Below, piece after piece: positions 28,397 through 36,813 of a DNA stretch of 64,000 nt. The number at the start of each line of letters is the position of its first letter. Positions within the stretch are counted from its first letter, which is position 1. Location of the stretch: positions 20,495 to 84,494 of the forward strand of contig CALIRO010000044.1 of NCBI GenBank assembly GCA_938042245.1, written 5' to 3'. The DNA is from an uncultured Thermoguttaceae bacterium (lineage in GTDB: Bacteria; Planctomycetota; Planctomycetia; Pirellulales; Thermoguttaceae). Both the position numbers and the translations under genes were made by a program. The notes under the pieces were generated by a model. The model had not been told where the DNA came from and did no database searches. It saw only the letters and a list, made by a program, of their open reading frames with translations.

Positions 28397-28645
28397 ATGG
28401 GTGGTAGTAGGTGGGCGAAATGGAGTGAAAAAATTGCTAGTTTCTGGTGGGACGGATGGTGGGCTGCAATGGCGGCGGTGCTAGCAGGAAATCTGCTGAG
28501 CGGTTGTGAACGCCCCTCTCTGCCGCCCGATCCAGGACAGATCGTCTTTGAAATTCCAAAAGTCGAAGGCACAGAACAGCCCTACCCATTGGACCCTCTG
28601 GGTCCACCTTCGCAAGAGGCTCTGGAACAACTTCGCCTCCCGTAG
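28397..28645 (+). CDS. Small putative lipoprotein, hypothetical
   Basis: 82 residues. The N-terminal region (WWAAMAAVLAGNLLSGC) ends in a lipobox-like LLSGC, so the mature lipoprotein would start at the cysteine near residue 37. The remaining 46 residues are proline-rich with GQIVFEIPKVEGTEQPYPL. I recall similar short segments in planctomycete small proteins, but this cannot be confirmed here. AGGTAGG lies upstream of ATG 28397. It could be cotranscribed with the secreted protein at 29035, although about 390 bases separate them. Confidence 0.55.
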   Translation: MGGSRWAKWSEKIASFWWDGWWAAMAAVLAGNLLSGCERPSLPPDPGQIVFEIPKVEGTEQPYPLDPLGPPSQEALEQLRLP

Positions 28646-29034
28646 CACAGTAGCGCCGGTTGCCCCCATGATGGATCCCCGCCCTAAGGAAAAGTGCTTC
28701 GGACCTCGAAGGTTTGAAAAATCGGCGCCCGCCAACCTACCTACAGTTTCGGAACCGTTTGTGCTGCATCCTCTTTGAAAAATCTGTTGAGGTAAGGGCT
28801 TGTATTCCTTCGCCGGGTAATTACTCTACTAAAAAGAGAAGGTAATCGCTTAGCCGAACGAAGAAGCCTGCCTGGTGGATCGGAGAAAACCCTTTGAGTC
28901 TCCTGCCGCCGCAAGCGGTAGTCAAGAATGGGGAGGCTGGTTTTCCGGCATTGGGCGCTTTTGCCGGGATGACAACAAAGAGAATCCGTTCGGTGGAATG
29001 GGTAGGGGAGTATTCGTGTCTGGAGAAGCGGCTT
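28646..29034. repeat. Intergenic region with MITE-like fragment
   Basis: About 390 bases. Around 28850-28990 it contains TTAGCCGAACGAAGAAGCCT, a CTCCTGCCGCCGCAAGCGG palindrome and TTTGCCGGGATGACAACA, in the order seen in the dispersed MITE-like family. An open frame starting at 28894 runs through it into the next gene, but that part is not protein-like. Confidence 0.4.
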
Positions 29035-29673
29035 ATGGGGATCTATCGACGAACAACCTGGGCGATGATCTTTTGTAAAAAGATTGGTTTTGGCAGAGCG
29101 GGCGTTTTGGGATGGGCTTTGGCTTCGGCGGCGATGGCCGTCGGGCCTTTGCTAACCGATGCTCCGCAAGCCTTCGCATGGCATCCGGAACCAGGCTCCT
29201 GCGACGTGGCAGCGGTGGTTTGGACCAATTGGGCCCGGAGTGTGTACTGTCGGGAGCATGTGCCCTATTTTGCCCTGCATCCGCCGGTCTATTACACCCA
29301 GCCGGTGGGCCGACCATATGGGTGGAGTCCGTTTGCCTATCCGGCCTGGGTGCCCACGCCGCTTCTGGAGCCGCCCCGCCCTATGGTGATTCAGAATCCG
29401 TATGTGGTCGGCTTCGGCTTCAGGGCCAAGGCATCGTTCATCGGTGATCCCGGAACCGGAATGCCAGAACCAGGCGCCGGCGCTGCTGGAGCCCCCCAAC
29501 CGATTCGGATTACAAATCCTTATATCGGCTCCGGTACCTCCGAAGGCAGCCGGTCAGCCTCTGCGAAGGCTCCCGATGGCTTTCCAAAGCCTTCCAATAG
29601 TACAGAGGAACCTATTTCCAGCACGGCATCGGTCCAGCCTCGCCGAATCCGAAATCCTCACCTTCCCGAATAA
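29035..29673 (+). CDS. Secreted planctomycete hypothetical protein
   Basis: 212 residues from ATG 29035, which has GGAG at useful spacing; an upstream in-frame start at 28894 would run through repeat sequence and is rejected. An N-terminal hydrophobic segment (GRAGVLGWALASAAMAVG) suggests export. The body is rich in proline, tyrosine and aromatic residues, with three recurrences of an (I/V)xNPY-type motif: MVIQNPYVVG, IRITNPYIGSG and RRIRNPHLPE. I recognise no domain. CREHVPYFALHPPVYY looks like a lineage-conserved planctomycete segment, from memory only. Confidence 0.6.
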   Translation: MGIYRRTTWAMIFCKKIGFGRAGVLGWALASAAMAVGPLLTDAPQAFAWHPEPGSCDVAAVVWTNWARSVYCREHVPYFALHPPVYYTQPVGRPYGWSPFAYPAWVPTPLLEPPRPMVIQNPYVVGFGFRAKASFIGDPGTGMPEPGAGAAGAPQPIRITNPYIGSGTSEGSRSASAKAPDGFPKPSNSTEEPISSTASVQPRRIRNPHLPE

Positions 29674-29864
29674 ACGAGGCGGCGCCCCCAGATCGCCTCG
29701 AACGGGCCATATACCCCCGAATCCGAAATCTCCGCCTTCCCGAATACCCCGAGCCGGAACTTTTGCACGATCCTAGGCAGGCAAAATCGTGGCACCCGCC
29801 CTATCGGTATTCCGGTCTCAACAGGATGTTTTTCAGATCCCCCAGTTCTAACGGAGAAAAGGTT

Positions 29865-31088
29865 ATGGATGTTAAAAATTGCCCTCCTTGGTTGTTGTCA
29901 GTTTTTGTAGCGATAGGAGTAACCGGTATGATCTATTCGGGATGGAGCGATGCGGCGGAGAGGGGTGAGGCGGTCGGCTCGGCTGGGGAGCAACCGGCAG
30001 CCCAAACACCAGACCGCCTTTGGGTCTATCTAGGTACCTATACTCGCAAAACAAGCCAAGGAATTTACTGGGCAGAGTTAGACTTGCAGGCGGGTCGATT
30101 AGAGTTAAAAGGCCTGGCCGCTCCACTGGCCAATCCCTCGTTCTTGGCCATCCATCCGAATGGTCAGTGGATGTATGCGGTGGGTGAAATGGGCGATTTC
30201 CAGGGCAAAAAGCAAGGGGCCGTCAGTGCCCTGGCCATCCAGCCGGACGGCACGTTGAAACTTCTCAACCAGCAACCCTCTGGCGGCCCCGGTCCGTGCC
30301 ATCTGACGGTCGATTCCACAGGCCGGTATGTGGTAGTGGCCAACTACGGCGGCGGCAGCGTGGCCAGTTTGCCCATCCAGCAAGACGGCCGATTGCAGGC
30401 GCCGGTGTCGGTGATCCAACATACCGGCTCCAGTGTGCATCCCCAGCGCCAGCAGGGACCGCACGCCCATTCGGTCAATTTCGATCCGACCGGCAAATTG
30501 GTCATCGCGGCCGATCTAGGCCTGGACAAACTGCTGGTATATCGGTTGGAGCCAACCACCGGCACACTCTCCCCGCATGATCCGCCCTGGGTGCAAGTGG
30601 ATCCTGGGGCAGGTCCTCGGCATTTTGCCTTTCATCCAAGCGGACGGTTTGCCTATGTGATCAACGAGCTGGCCTCCACCATCACCGCCTTTACTTACCA
30701 GCCCGACAAAGGCCTCTTCCAACCACTGCAAACCATCTCCACCTTGCCGGAAGGGTTTACCGGCACGAACACGACCGCCGAGGTGCAGGTGCATCCGTCG
30801 GGGCGGTTTCTCTACGGTTCTAACCGGGGCCATGACAGCCTGGCCATTTTTACCATCGACCCGGCCACCGGCAAACTTGCCCTGAAAGGTCATGTTTCCA
30901 CTCAGGGGAAAACACCGCGCAATTTCGGCATCGACCCGACCGGCCAGTATCTTGTAGCCGCCAACCAGGATTCGGACAATGTGGTGCTTTTCCGGATCGA
31001 CACCCAGACTGGTCAATTAATGTCCACCTGTAGGCAAATTCAGGTCAGTATGCCCGTTTGTGTCAAATTCGTCTCGCCCCGCCGATAG
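29865..31088 (+). CDS. Lactonase-family (6-phosphogluconolactonase-type) beta-propeller protein, exported
   Basis: 407 residues from ATG 29865, chosen because GGAGAAAAGG precedes it. A signal-like helix (WLLSVFVAIGVTGMIYSGW) is followed by a seven-bladed propeller of the YbhE/Pgl lactonase family: WVYLGTYTRKTSQGIYWAEL, PSFLAIHPNGQWMYAVGE, GPCHLTVDSTGRYVVVANYG, GPRHFAFHPSGRFAYVINEL and PRNFGIDPTGQYLVAANQ. Cytoplasmic Pgl hydrolyses 6-phosphogluconolactone; this exported copy may act on another sugar lactone. Its 3' end faces a repeat-rich convergent gap. Confidence 0.9.
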   Translation: MDVKNCPPWLLSVFVAIGVTGMIYSGWSDAAERGEAVGSAGEQPAAQTPDRLWVYLGTYTRKTSQGIYWAELDLQAGRLELKGLAAPLANPSFLAIHPNGQWMYAVGEMGDFQGKKQGAVSALAIQPDGTLKLLNQQPSGGPGPCHLTVDSTGRYVVVANYGGGSVASLPIQQDGRLQAPVSVIQHTGSSVHPQRQQGPHAHSVNFDPTGKLVIAADLGLDKLLVYRLEPTTGTLSPHDPPWVQVDPGAGPRHFAFHPSGRFAYVINELASTITAFTYQPDKGLFQPLQTISTLPEGFTGTNTTAEVQVHPSGRFLYGSNRGHDSLAIFTIDPATGKLALKGHVSTQGKTPRNFGIDPTGQYLVAANQDSDNVVLFRIDTQTGQLMSTCRQIQVSMPVCVKFVSPRR

Positions 31089-31089
31089 A

Positions 31090-31175
31090 GAAAGGGGCCT
31101 CCATCCCCTCTCCCCTCTGGGGGAGAGGCGTTCAAATCCCCTCTCCCCTGGCGGGAGAGGGTTAGGGTGAGGGGG
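31090..31175. repeat. GC-rich CTCTCCC palindromic repeats (two copies)
   Basis: Two adjacent palindromic units, CCCCTCTCCCCTCTGGGGGA near 31105-31124 and CCCCTCTCCCCTGGCGGGAG near 31139-31158, the second followed by AGGGTTAGGGTGAGGG. They fill the convergent gap between the lactonase and the fucose-isomerase-like gene. The same family appears at 20580, 23995, 24940, 33002, 33381 and 33425. Confidence 0.6.
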
Positions 31176-31248
31176 CCTTTTTGGCGGAGGGGCGGTTCGC
31201 TCTCCGACCAGTGGCGGGCGGGAGGCTTGTGCTGGCAAGGAGAGCCTC

Positions 31249-32916
31249 TTACGCCCAGGGTTTCCCGTCTTTTTTCGTCCCACACAGAAAGACGCGGATA
31301 CCCAGGGCGTCGGCCATGGCTGCTCGGGCCAAAAGCGCCCGGTCCGCACTTCGCGAATCGGTGGCATAGACCACTTGGATATGGTTGGCTTTGTGGCGGG
31401 CCATGAATTGGTCCCGGTTTACGCCGTAAAGAACGGCGTGCATGATCGGCCACTGGGGCGTAGTGGCCTGCCAGCGCCGTTGGGTTTCTTCTTCTGGAAG
31501 TTGGACGACGCCGCCTCGGCCAATATCCATGTGGAGCCGACCGTCCTGCACGTAAATCCTGGACCAGATGATTTCGCCGGGTTTGGAGACGCCTTTGAGC
31601 GTGCCGCCGCCCAGGCGGAAGTACATTGGCGGCTGGCGCTCGCTTACCGCTCCAAGCCAACCGTCGATAAAGTGGGCCGGTGGGGCGCCGCCGCTAATCA
31701 TAAACACCCATACATATTCCGACACCGTTCCCGACCGATCCACATCGCCCCAACGCACATCGTGCAAGGTGGTTTCCACCGGCTGACCCATGGCCCGATG
31801 CACCCGATGGATCAACAGGGCATCCAGACCCGCCCCTTCATCCACTTCGTTAAAGTGCACCAGCGGCTGGCCGGGATACAGCTCCCGGCTTCCGTCCCGG
31901 CTGCGAACCGGCGGCCGCTCCGTATTGTTCAGTGTCCCTTCGACTAAGTCGCTTGCTGGCAGGAGGTCTTTCAGCCCCTGTTGATATTGGATGCCGATTA
32001 GGTCGCAGCCAAAATCGTCCGCGATCCGCATCGCAGCGATGTACATTTTACACTGAAGCAAGATTTGTTCCTCGGTCAGGTCGGTTTCTGGGTTCGGGCC
32101 GGTGATGAAGCGTAGTCCAGCCTGATCATACCACTGCCGAACCGCCTGAGCCTCGGCATCGGGCGTTTGCATGGTTTCGTAGTAGAGGGCCGACTGGCTA
32201 AGCCGCTCTTTAAAAACCCCCATCGGCGCCAACAGCTCATCAGGCAAAATGGCGTTGTACATGCCCATGCAGCCCTCGTCAAAAACTCCCATGATCGCTT
32301 TCTGCCGACGGAGCTGTTCGGCCAACGCTTCGCCCAGACGCCGTTCGGCAGCCGGCAGTTTCAGCTTCCGGAGCGGCGTAACATGGCTTGTATCATGGCG
32401 GACGGTTCCTTTTTCCAGCCAGCGCTGCAAGTTTCTGCGGAAAGTCGGGTCTTGGAAATCTTCCGCCCAAAGAGTGGAATAAGGCACACCGGCTTTGGTC
32501 AGGCAGCCGTTCAGGTTCAACATGCCCACCAAGCCCGGCCATTGGCCCGACCAATTGGCCACCGTCAGGATCGGTCCCTTATGATGCATCAGGCCACCCA
32601 GCACATGATGCGAATACTGCCAGACGGCCTCGGCCACAATGAGCCGGGCCGTCGGATCCAACCGGCTAAAAACCTCCATCCCCTCCCGTTGGGAACTGAT
32701 AAAACCGTGGCCTTTGTCGGGTTTATAGGGATGGGCGCGCAGCAGCTCGTAGCCGCAGGCAGCCACCGCCTCGCTCAAAGCCGCCTCCATGGCCTGCTGG
32801 GCCTCCCAACAGACCCGATTGGCCGATTCTCGCAGATCGCCACTAGCCACCAAATAGACCTGCTTTTTGCCCACCTTGGGCAACTTCGGAAGTTTCGGAA
32901 TGGCATAGCCCATCAT
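31249..32916 (-). CDS. L-fucose isomerase-like protein
   Basis: About 555 residues from ATG 32916; GAGGAGG lies just upstream, and the in-frame extension to 33069 is not protein-like. The sequence matches the L-fucose/L-arabinose isomerase fold (COG2407 type): an N-terminal segment ([20 protein letters not shown]), a middle region with [13 protein letters not shown] holding a possible metal-ligand acid, and a C-terminal region with [20 protein letters not shown]. Family members interconvert aldoses and ketoses with Mn2+. The exact sugar is unknown. It is monocistronic and leftward. Confidence 0.8.
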   Translation of the reverse strand: MMGYAIPKLPKLPKVGKKQVYLVASGDLRESANRVCWEAQQAMEAALSEAVAACGYELLRAHPYKPDKGHGFISSQREGMEVFSRLDPTARLIVAEAVWQYSHHVLGGLMHHKGPILTVANWSGQWPGLVGMLNLNGCLTKAGVPYSTLWAEDFQDPTFRRNLQRWLEKGTVRHDTSHVTPLRKLKLPAAERRLGEALAEQLRRQKAIMGVFDEGCMGMYNAILPDELLAPMGVFKERLSQSALYYETMQTPDAEAQAVRQWYDQAGLRFITGPNPETDLTEEQILLQCKMYIAAMRIADDFGCDLIGIQYQQGLKDLLPASDLVEGTLNNTERPPVRSRDGSRELYPGQPLVHFNEVDEGAGLDALLIHRVHRAMGQPVETTLHDVRWGDVDRSGTVSEYVWVFMISGGAPPAHFIDGWLGAVSERQPPMYFRLGGGTLKGVSKPGEIIWSRIYVQDGRLHMDIGRGGVVQLPEEETQRRWQATTPQWPIMHAVLYGVNRDQFMARHKANHIQVVYATDSRSADRALLARAAMADALGIRVFLCGTKKDGKPWA

Positions 32917-33086
32917 CGTTTCCTCCTCAAAACTCCTAGAATTGGCCACACTGCAGCCGCCTAATGAGAGAAGCCCACCCTTCTTATCCGGTGCCATTAC
33001 CCTCCCCCCTTTCGGGGAGGGGTGGCCTGCGAAGCAGACCAGGGGACCTCTGCCCTCCCAGGAAGCCAAAATTTTCTAACCCCCTC

Positions 33087-33114
33087 TTGTCAGCCAAATG
33101 AGAGCAATTATAAT
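33087..33114 (+). promoter_or_regulatory. Consensus sigma70-type promoter
   Basis: TTGTCA at 33087-33092, a 16-base spacer, then a perfect TATAAT at 33109-33114. It points rightward, away from the fucose-isomerase-like gene, and predicts a start near 33120-33122. It is the best promoter match I noticed in the window and drives the candidate RNA unit that follows. Confidence 0.65.
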
Positions 33115-33120
33115 AAAATC

Positions 33121-33348
33121 AATTCAATGCTCCAGGAGGCAGGGGGCCTCTTTGCGCCGAGTGCGCCTGCCGATGGTGTTGGACCGGGGCAGGCTGCCCC
33201 AGAGGGCAAACTGCCCTTTGCCTTTCTGGACACTGACAATGTGGTAGCTCGCTGGTATCCGTAGCGGCACTGCCAGCCTCGAAAAGAGCACTCCGTCTTG
33301 GACCGCTTGGCCTGAAATACCAGGCCCGGTCTGGGGCGGAGTGTTTTT
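33121..33348 (+). ncRNA. Candidate structured non-coding RNA (or very short ORF) unit
   Basis: About 228 bases bounded by a consensus promoter and a strong hairpin with a U-tract. Local helices are visible: 33136-33140 with 33146-33150; GGGGCA/TGCCCC at 33186-33191 and 33195-33200; AGGGCA/TGCCCT at 33203-33208 and 33212-33217; GCTGG/CCAGC around 33250-33277. A 45-codon frame from ATG 33127 to TAG 33264 exists, but it has no ribosome site and its ATG is only about six bases from the predicted start, so RNA is favoured. I saw no tmRNA, RNase P RNA or SRP RNA signature. A 6S-like RNA cannot be excluded. Confidence 0.5.
33289..33348 (+). terminator. Long intrinsic terminator
   Basis: Three stacked helices: CACTCCG/CGGAGTG (33289-33295 with 33337-33343), GACCG/CGGTC (33301-33305 with 33327-33331) and GGCCTG/CAGGCC (33309-33314 with 33321-33326), a six-base loop, then TTTTTATTT from 33344. 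It ends no annotated protein gene, which supports an independent upstream transcript. Confidence 0.75.
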
Positions 33349-33380
33349 ATTTATGGCCTCCCGAGGGTCTCAGACGGCCT

Positions 33381-33605
33381 CTCCCGCCGGGCCAGAGGCA
33401 AATCCACGGAGATCTCCTCCTCAAATCCCCTCTCCCTTGGCGGGAGAGGGTTAGGGGGAGGGGGACTAAAATATCAGTCCCGCGAAACCAGGCATCCAGA
33501 AACACCAAAGGGGCAGACTCACAGCAGCCTGGATTCCCGCTTGGGCGGCAATGACATGAAGGGTGGAGGCGCAACGTAGGTTGGCTTCCCGCTACGGGGG
33601 AATGA
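33381..33605. repeat. Mixed intergenic repeats upstream of aminotransferase
   Basis: Contains CTCTCCCGCCGGGCCAGAG (33381), CCCTCTCCCTTGGCGGGAGA with GGGTTAGGGG (33425-33455), ATTCCCGCTTGGGCGGCAAT (about 33533-33552) and CTTCCCGCTACGGGGGAATG (about 33585-33604). These belong to the two dispersed palindromic families seen throughout the window. No coding potential. Confidence 0.55.
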
Positions 33606-33729
33606 CAACCGAGCCAGCCAAGCCTTCTGTTTGGTTGTCGGAACTGATTCCCGTGGTTTGGTGCATGGTTAGCAGTGGTTTGGCAGAGTAGTATAAGTTT
33701 CTCCTATTTTTCGAGAGGGTCCAGACACG

Positions 33730-35103
33730 ATGGAAGCGTACGAATTAGTTCCCCGTCAGGTTCCCCGGGTAGAAACTCGGCATCGGCGGATTGTCACGGC
33801 TATTCCCGTTCCGGAATCGATTCCTATTTTAGAAAAGTTACGGCGGAACGAGCCTCGTTCCATGAGCGGCCAGCCGCCTGTGGTCTGGGATCGCGCCGAG
33901 GGGGTCTATGTCTATGACCGTTGGGGCAATCAATGGCTGGATTGGTCCTCGGGTGTGCTGGTAGCCAATGCCGGGCACAATCATCCGAAAATCCAAAAGG
34001 CGATTCTGGAACAGGTGCAGCATGGGCTGGTACACAACTATTGTTTTCCTTCGGAGATTCGTGCCCGATGTGTGGAGGCGTTGGCCCGGGTGGCCCCGGA
34101 ACCTCTGAAAAAGGTCTTTCTATTGACGACTGGGGCGGAAACGTTGGAATGTGCGATTAAACTCTGCCGCACTTGGGGCCAACACATCGGCGGCAAACGC
34201 AAGATCGGCATCGTCTCCTTCCACAACGCCTTCCACGGCCGAACGTTAGGCGCGCAGATGATCGGCGGTATCCCGGCTCTGAAAAGCTGGATCGTCCATC
34301 TCGATCCCGACATGATTCAGGTGCCCTTTCCGGATGGCTTCCGAGGCGTCGATACCAGCTTTGAAGGCTTCTTGAAGGCCCTGGAAGCTCAGGGATACAG
34401 CCCCGACCGGGTAGCCGGCGTCATTACCGAAACCTACCAAGGCGGTAATGCCAGCTTTGCCCCAACGGAATATATGCAGCGGCTTCGGGCCTGGTGCAAT
34501 GAGCATCAGGTGCTTTTGGTCATGGACGAGGTTCAGGCGGGGTTTGGCCGAACCGGCACCTACTGGGGATTTGAACACTATGGCATTGTGCCGGATCTGA
34601 TCTGCTGTGGCAAAGGGATTTCGAGCGGGCTGCCGATTTCGGCCGTCATTGGTCGGCCCGAGGTGATGGACCTGTATCCGCCTGGTTCGATGACCTCCAC
34701 TCATACGGGCAATCCAGTCTGTTGTGCGGCCGTGCTGGCCAATTTGCAGGTCATCGAAGAAGAAAAGCTGGTGGACCGAGCTCGCAGTCTGGGCGAAATC
34801 CTCCAGCCGGAGCTCCGTCGGATCCGACTTCGGTTTTTTGATTATATCGGTATGGTGCACGGCCGGGGCTTAGTGGCCTCCTTACACATGGTAAAACCCG
34901 GTACCATTGAACCTTGGCCAGAACTTGCCAGCCGGGTGGTCCTCCGATGCGTGGAAAAAGGGCTGATGCTTTTTGCGCCGGTGGGCTATGCAGGGGCGTC
35001 GGTCAAAATTGCCCCTCCGCTAGTCATCTCCGAAGAGGCCCTCCGGGAAGGCATTGCCAGCTTGGAAGAAGCCATCCAGGAAGTTGTCCAAGAGATTTCG
35101 TAG
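33730..35103 (+). CDS. Class III PLP-dependent aminotransferase
   Basis: 457 residues, class III (ornithine/4-aminobutyrate type) transaminase. It shows the substrate-domain start (DRWGNQWLDWSSGVLVANAG), PLP-phosphate contacts in LTTGAETLECAIKL, the HGRTLGAQ motif, the cofactor aspartate region LLVMDEVQAGFGRTGTYWGF, the Schiff-base lysine in CCGKGISSGLPISAVIG, and THTGNPVCCAAVLANLQVIE. The substrate cannot be set by motif. A Gfo/Idh/MocA oxidoreductase follows after 49 bases on the same strand, which suggests a joint role in modifying an amino sugar or amino acid derivative. Confidence 0.93.
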   Translation: MEAYELVPRQVPRVETRHRRIVTAIPVPESIPILEKLRRNEPRSMSGQPPVVWDRAEGVYVYDRWGNQWLDWSSGVLVANAGHNHPKIQKAILEQVQHGLVHNYCFPSEIRARCVEALARVAPEPLKKVFLLTTGAETLECAIKLCRTWGQHIGGKRKIGIVSFHNAFHGRTLGAQMIGGIPALKSWIVHLDPDMIQVPFPDGFRGVDTSFEGFLKALEAQGYSPDRVAGVITETYQGGNASFAPTEYMQRLRAWCNEHQVLLVMDEVQAGFGRTGTYWGFEHYGIVPDLICCGKGISSGLPISAVIGRPEVMDLYPPGSMTSTHTGNPVCCAAVLANLQVIEEEKLVDRARSLGEILQPELRRIRLRFFDYIGMVHGRGLVASLHMVKPGTIEPWPELASRVVLRCVEKGLMLFAPVGYAGASVKIAPPLVISEEALREGIASLEEAIQEVVQEIS

Positions 35104-35152
35104 AAATGGGCTATAGTGGGAATGATCTCGTTGCCTACCAGGGAGATATGCT

Positions 35153-36421
35153 ATGGACTCTGATGACGGAAAATTGGAAGTGGTGATAGTTGGGGGTGGA
35201 ATGATTACGCATGATCAGATTTTGCCTTCTTTGTATCATTTACAGCGTCTTGGTCGGATAGGCACGATTCGGATTTCGGCGCTCAATTCGGGGCCGCTTG
35301 TGGCCCTAGCGCGCTCGGAGCGTCTGGCCGAGGCGTTTCCCCGGCAAAGTTTTGAGCCGTTTCCATCTCTGGCGGAGCCGCCCGATCGGATGTTTCCGGA
35401 TCTATTCCGGCACGTGATTGCCCAGTTGCCCCCTGGCAACCTGGTGGTGGTGGCTGTGCCAGACCATCTGCATGATATGGTCATCCGCACCGCCCTGGAA
35501 CATGATCAGCATGTGCTGTGTGTCAAGCCGTTGGTGCCCACGTATCAGCAAGCGGCCCAGATCGAACAGATTGCCAAGCAAAAGGGCCTCTTGGTGGCCG
35601 TGGAATACCACAAGCGGTTTGACCGCCGTGCGTTGGAAGCCCGGGGGCAGTATCGGAAAGGCCGATTCGGGCAATTCCGACTTGGCGAGGCTCGCCTGAT
35701 CGAACCCTACTATTACCGCCATTCCAACTTCCAAAATTGGTTTACCAAGGAACATAGCGATCCGTTTACGTATGTGGGTTGCCATTACGTAGATTTAGTG
35801 TATTTTATTACAGGTCTCCGACCGGTGGAAGTTTCCGTCCGGGGCGTGGAAGGGCGATTCCCCAATGGGAATATCGGCTGGTTATGGTCTGCCGGGACCG
35901 TCGTCTGGGAAAACGGCGCCACGATGACGCTGCTCAACGGCCTGGGTTATCCCGACGCCGGCGCCGGAACCAACGACCAGGGACTTACCCTCTACTGCGA
36001 AGGCCCCGACTGCGGCGCCATCCTCCACCACGACGACCAATACCGAGGCGTAAGCCACGGCTATATCGACATGCAGTCCGGAGCCATGTTTCGGTACGTC
36101 AGCCCGGACTATATGCGGCTTGTGCCGTGGGAAGGCGAAGGACTTCGGCCAGTGGGGTACGGCTACGATTCGATCGAGGCAATTGTGGAGGCAGCCCGGA
36201 GGGTCAATGCGGCTGCGGCCGGCCTGGAAGGTCAAGCCGCCTTGGAAGCCCGCCAAATGGTCCTCCGCGAAATTGACCAACGTGGCATCCTAGCAACCCC
36301 CGCCAACAGCTTCATCAACGAACTGGTTACCGAGGCGGCCCGGATGTCGATTGCCGCCAACGGCCGCTGGGTCCAAATCCTCTACCACCCTCAGCCCCAC
36401 GTCCGCTGGAAAGAAGGATAA
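35153..36421 (+). CDS. Gfo/Idh/MocA-family oxidoreductase (cytoplasmic)
   Basis: 422 residues without a signal peptide. The Rossmann N-terminus (LEVVIVGGGMITHDQILPSL) is followed by CVKPLVPTYQQAAQI at the usual EKP position (V-K-P here) and the EYHKRFDRRALEA segment. A CHYVDLVYFITGLRPVEV region carries the conserved catalytic-domain histidine. GGGAG lies just before ATG 35153. It is probably cotranscribed with the aminotransferase upstream. The substrate is unknown. Confidence 0.9.
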   Translation: MDSDDGKLEVVIVGGGMITHDQILPSLYHLQRLGRIGTIRISALNSGPLVALARSERLAEAFPRQSFEPFPSLAEPPDRMFPDLFRHVIAQLPPGNLVVVAVPDHLHDMVIRTALEHDQHVLCVKPLVPTYQQAAQIEQIAKQKGLLVAVEYHKRFDRRALEARGQYRKGRFGQFRLGEARLIEPYYYRHSNFQNWFTKEHSDPFTYVGCHYVDLVYFITGLRPVEVSVRGVEGRFPNGNIGWLWSAGTVVWENGATMTLLNGLGYPDAGAGTNDQGLTLYCEGPDCGAILHHDDQYRGVSHGYIDMQSGAMFRYVSPDYMRLVPWEGEGLRPVGYGYDSIEAIVEAARRVNAAAAGLEGQAALEARQMVLREIDQRGILATPANSFINELVTEAARMSIAANGRWVQILYHPQPHVRWKEG

Positions 36422-36576
36422 CCTTTAATCCTGGGGCAACGCACGAACTACTCAGCCGAGCAAAATGACCCACAGCTCGAAACGCCCTCCCACAGCATTA
36501 ACCGGATAGAGAGTCATTTGTTCCCTATTCGGCTCTTCAACGGCTGGTTGGGCTTTCCCTTGGGGAGAGATTTATA

Positions 36577-36732
36577 ACCGTTCCGCTAAGCGAAGTAGGA
36601 GCCTGTTTTTTAGGGGAATGCCCCCAGAGTGTCATTCCCGCGGAAGCGGGAATTCAGAGAGCAAAAAACCATCGAAACAACTGGATTCCTGCTTGCGCTG
36701 CAGTAAAAGCTGCATCATTCGGCTGAAATAGT
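36577..36732. repeat. MITE-like intergenic element D
   Basis: Left end AACCGTTCCGCTAAGCGAAG from 36577, right end ATTCGGCTGAAATAG to about 36731, inverted relative to each other. The interior (CCTGTTTTTTAGGGG, TGTCATTCCCGCGGAAGCGG, GAATTCAGAGAG, ATTCCTGCTTGCGC) aligns along its length with the element at 9053-9208. It lies in the 392-base convergent gap between the oxidoreductase and the NagB-like gene. Confidence 0.6.
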
Positions 36733-36813
36733 ACCCAAAACAAAGCTCAATCATCCCGCACTGGCAGGACAATTCGGGGAGAGGAACCAGAGGCGATGTT
36801 GGGGGATGGGGTT

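Noticed and set aside
31125..31175. GTTCAAATCCC resembling a tRNA T-arm
   Set aside because: It is part of the CTCTCCC palindromic repeat; no acceptor, D or anticodon arms can be built.
33127..33264. 45-codon ORF inside the candidate RNA
   Set aside because: No ribosome-binding site and the ATG lies almost at the predicted transcript start; kept only as an alternative to the RNA interpretation.
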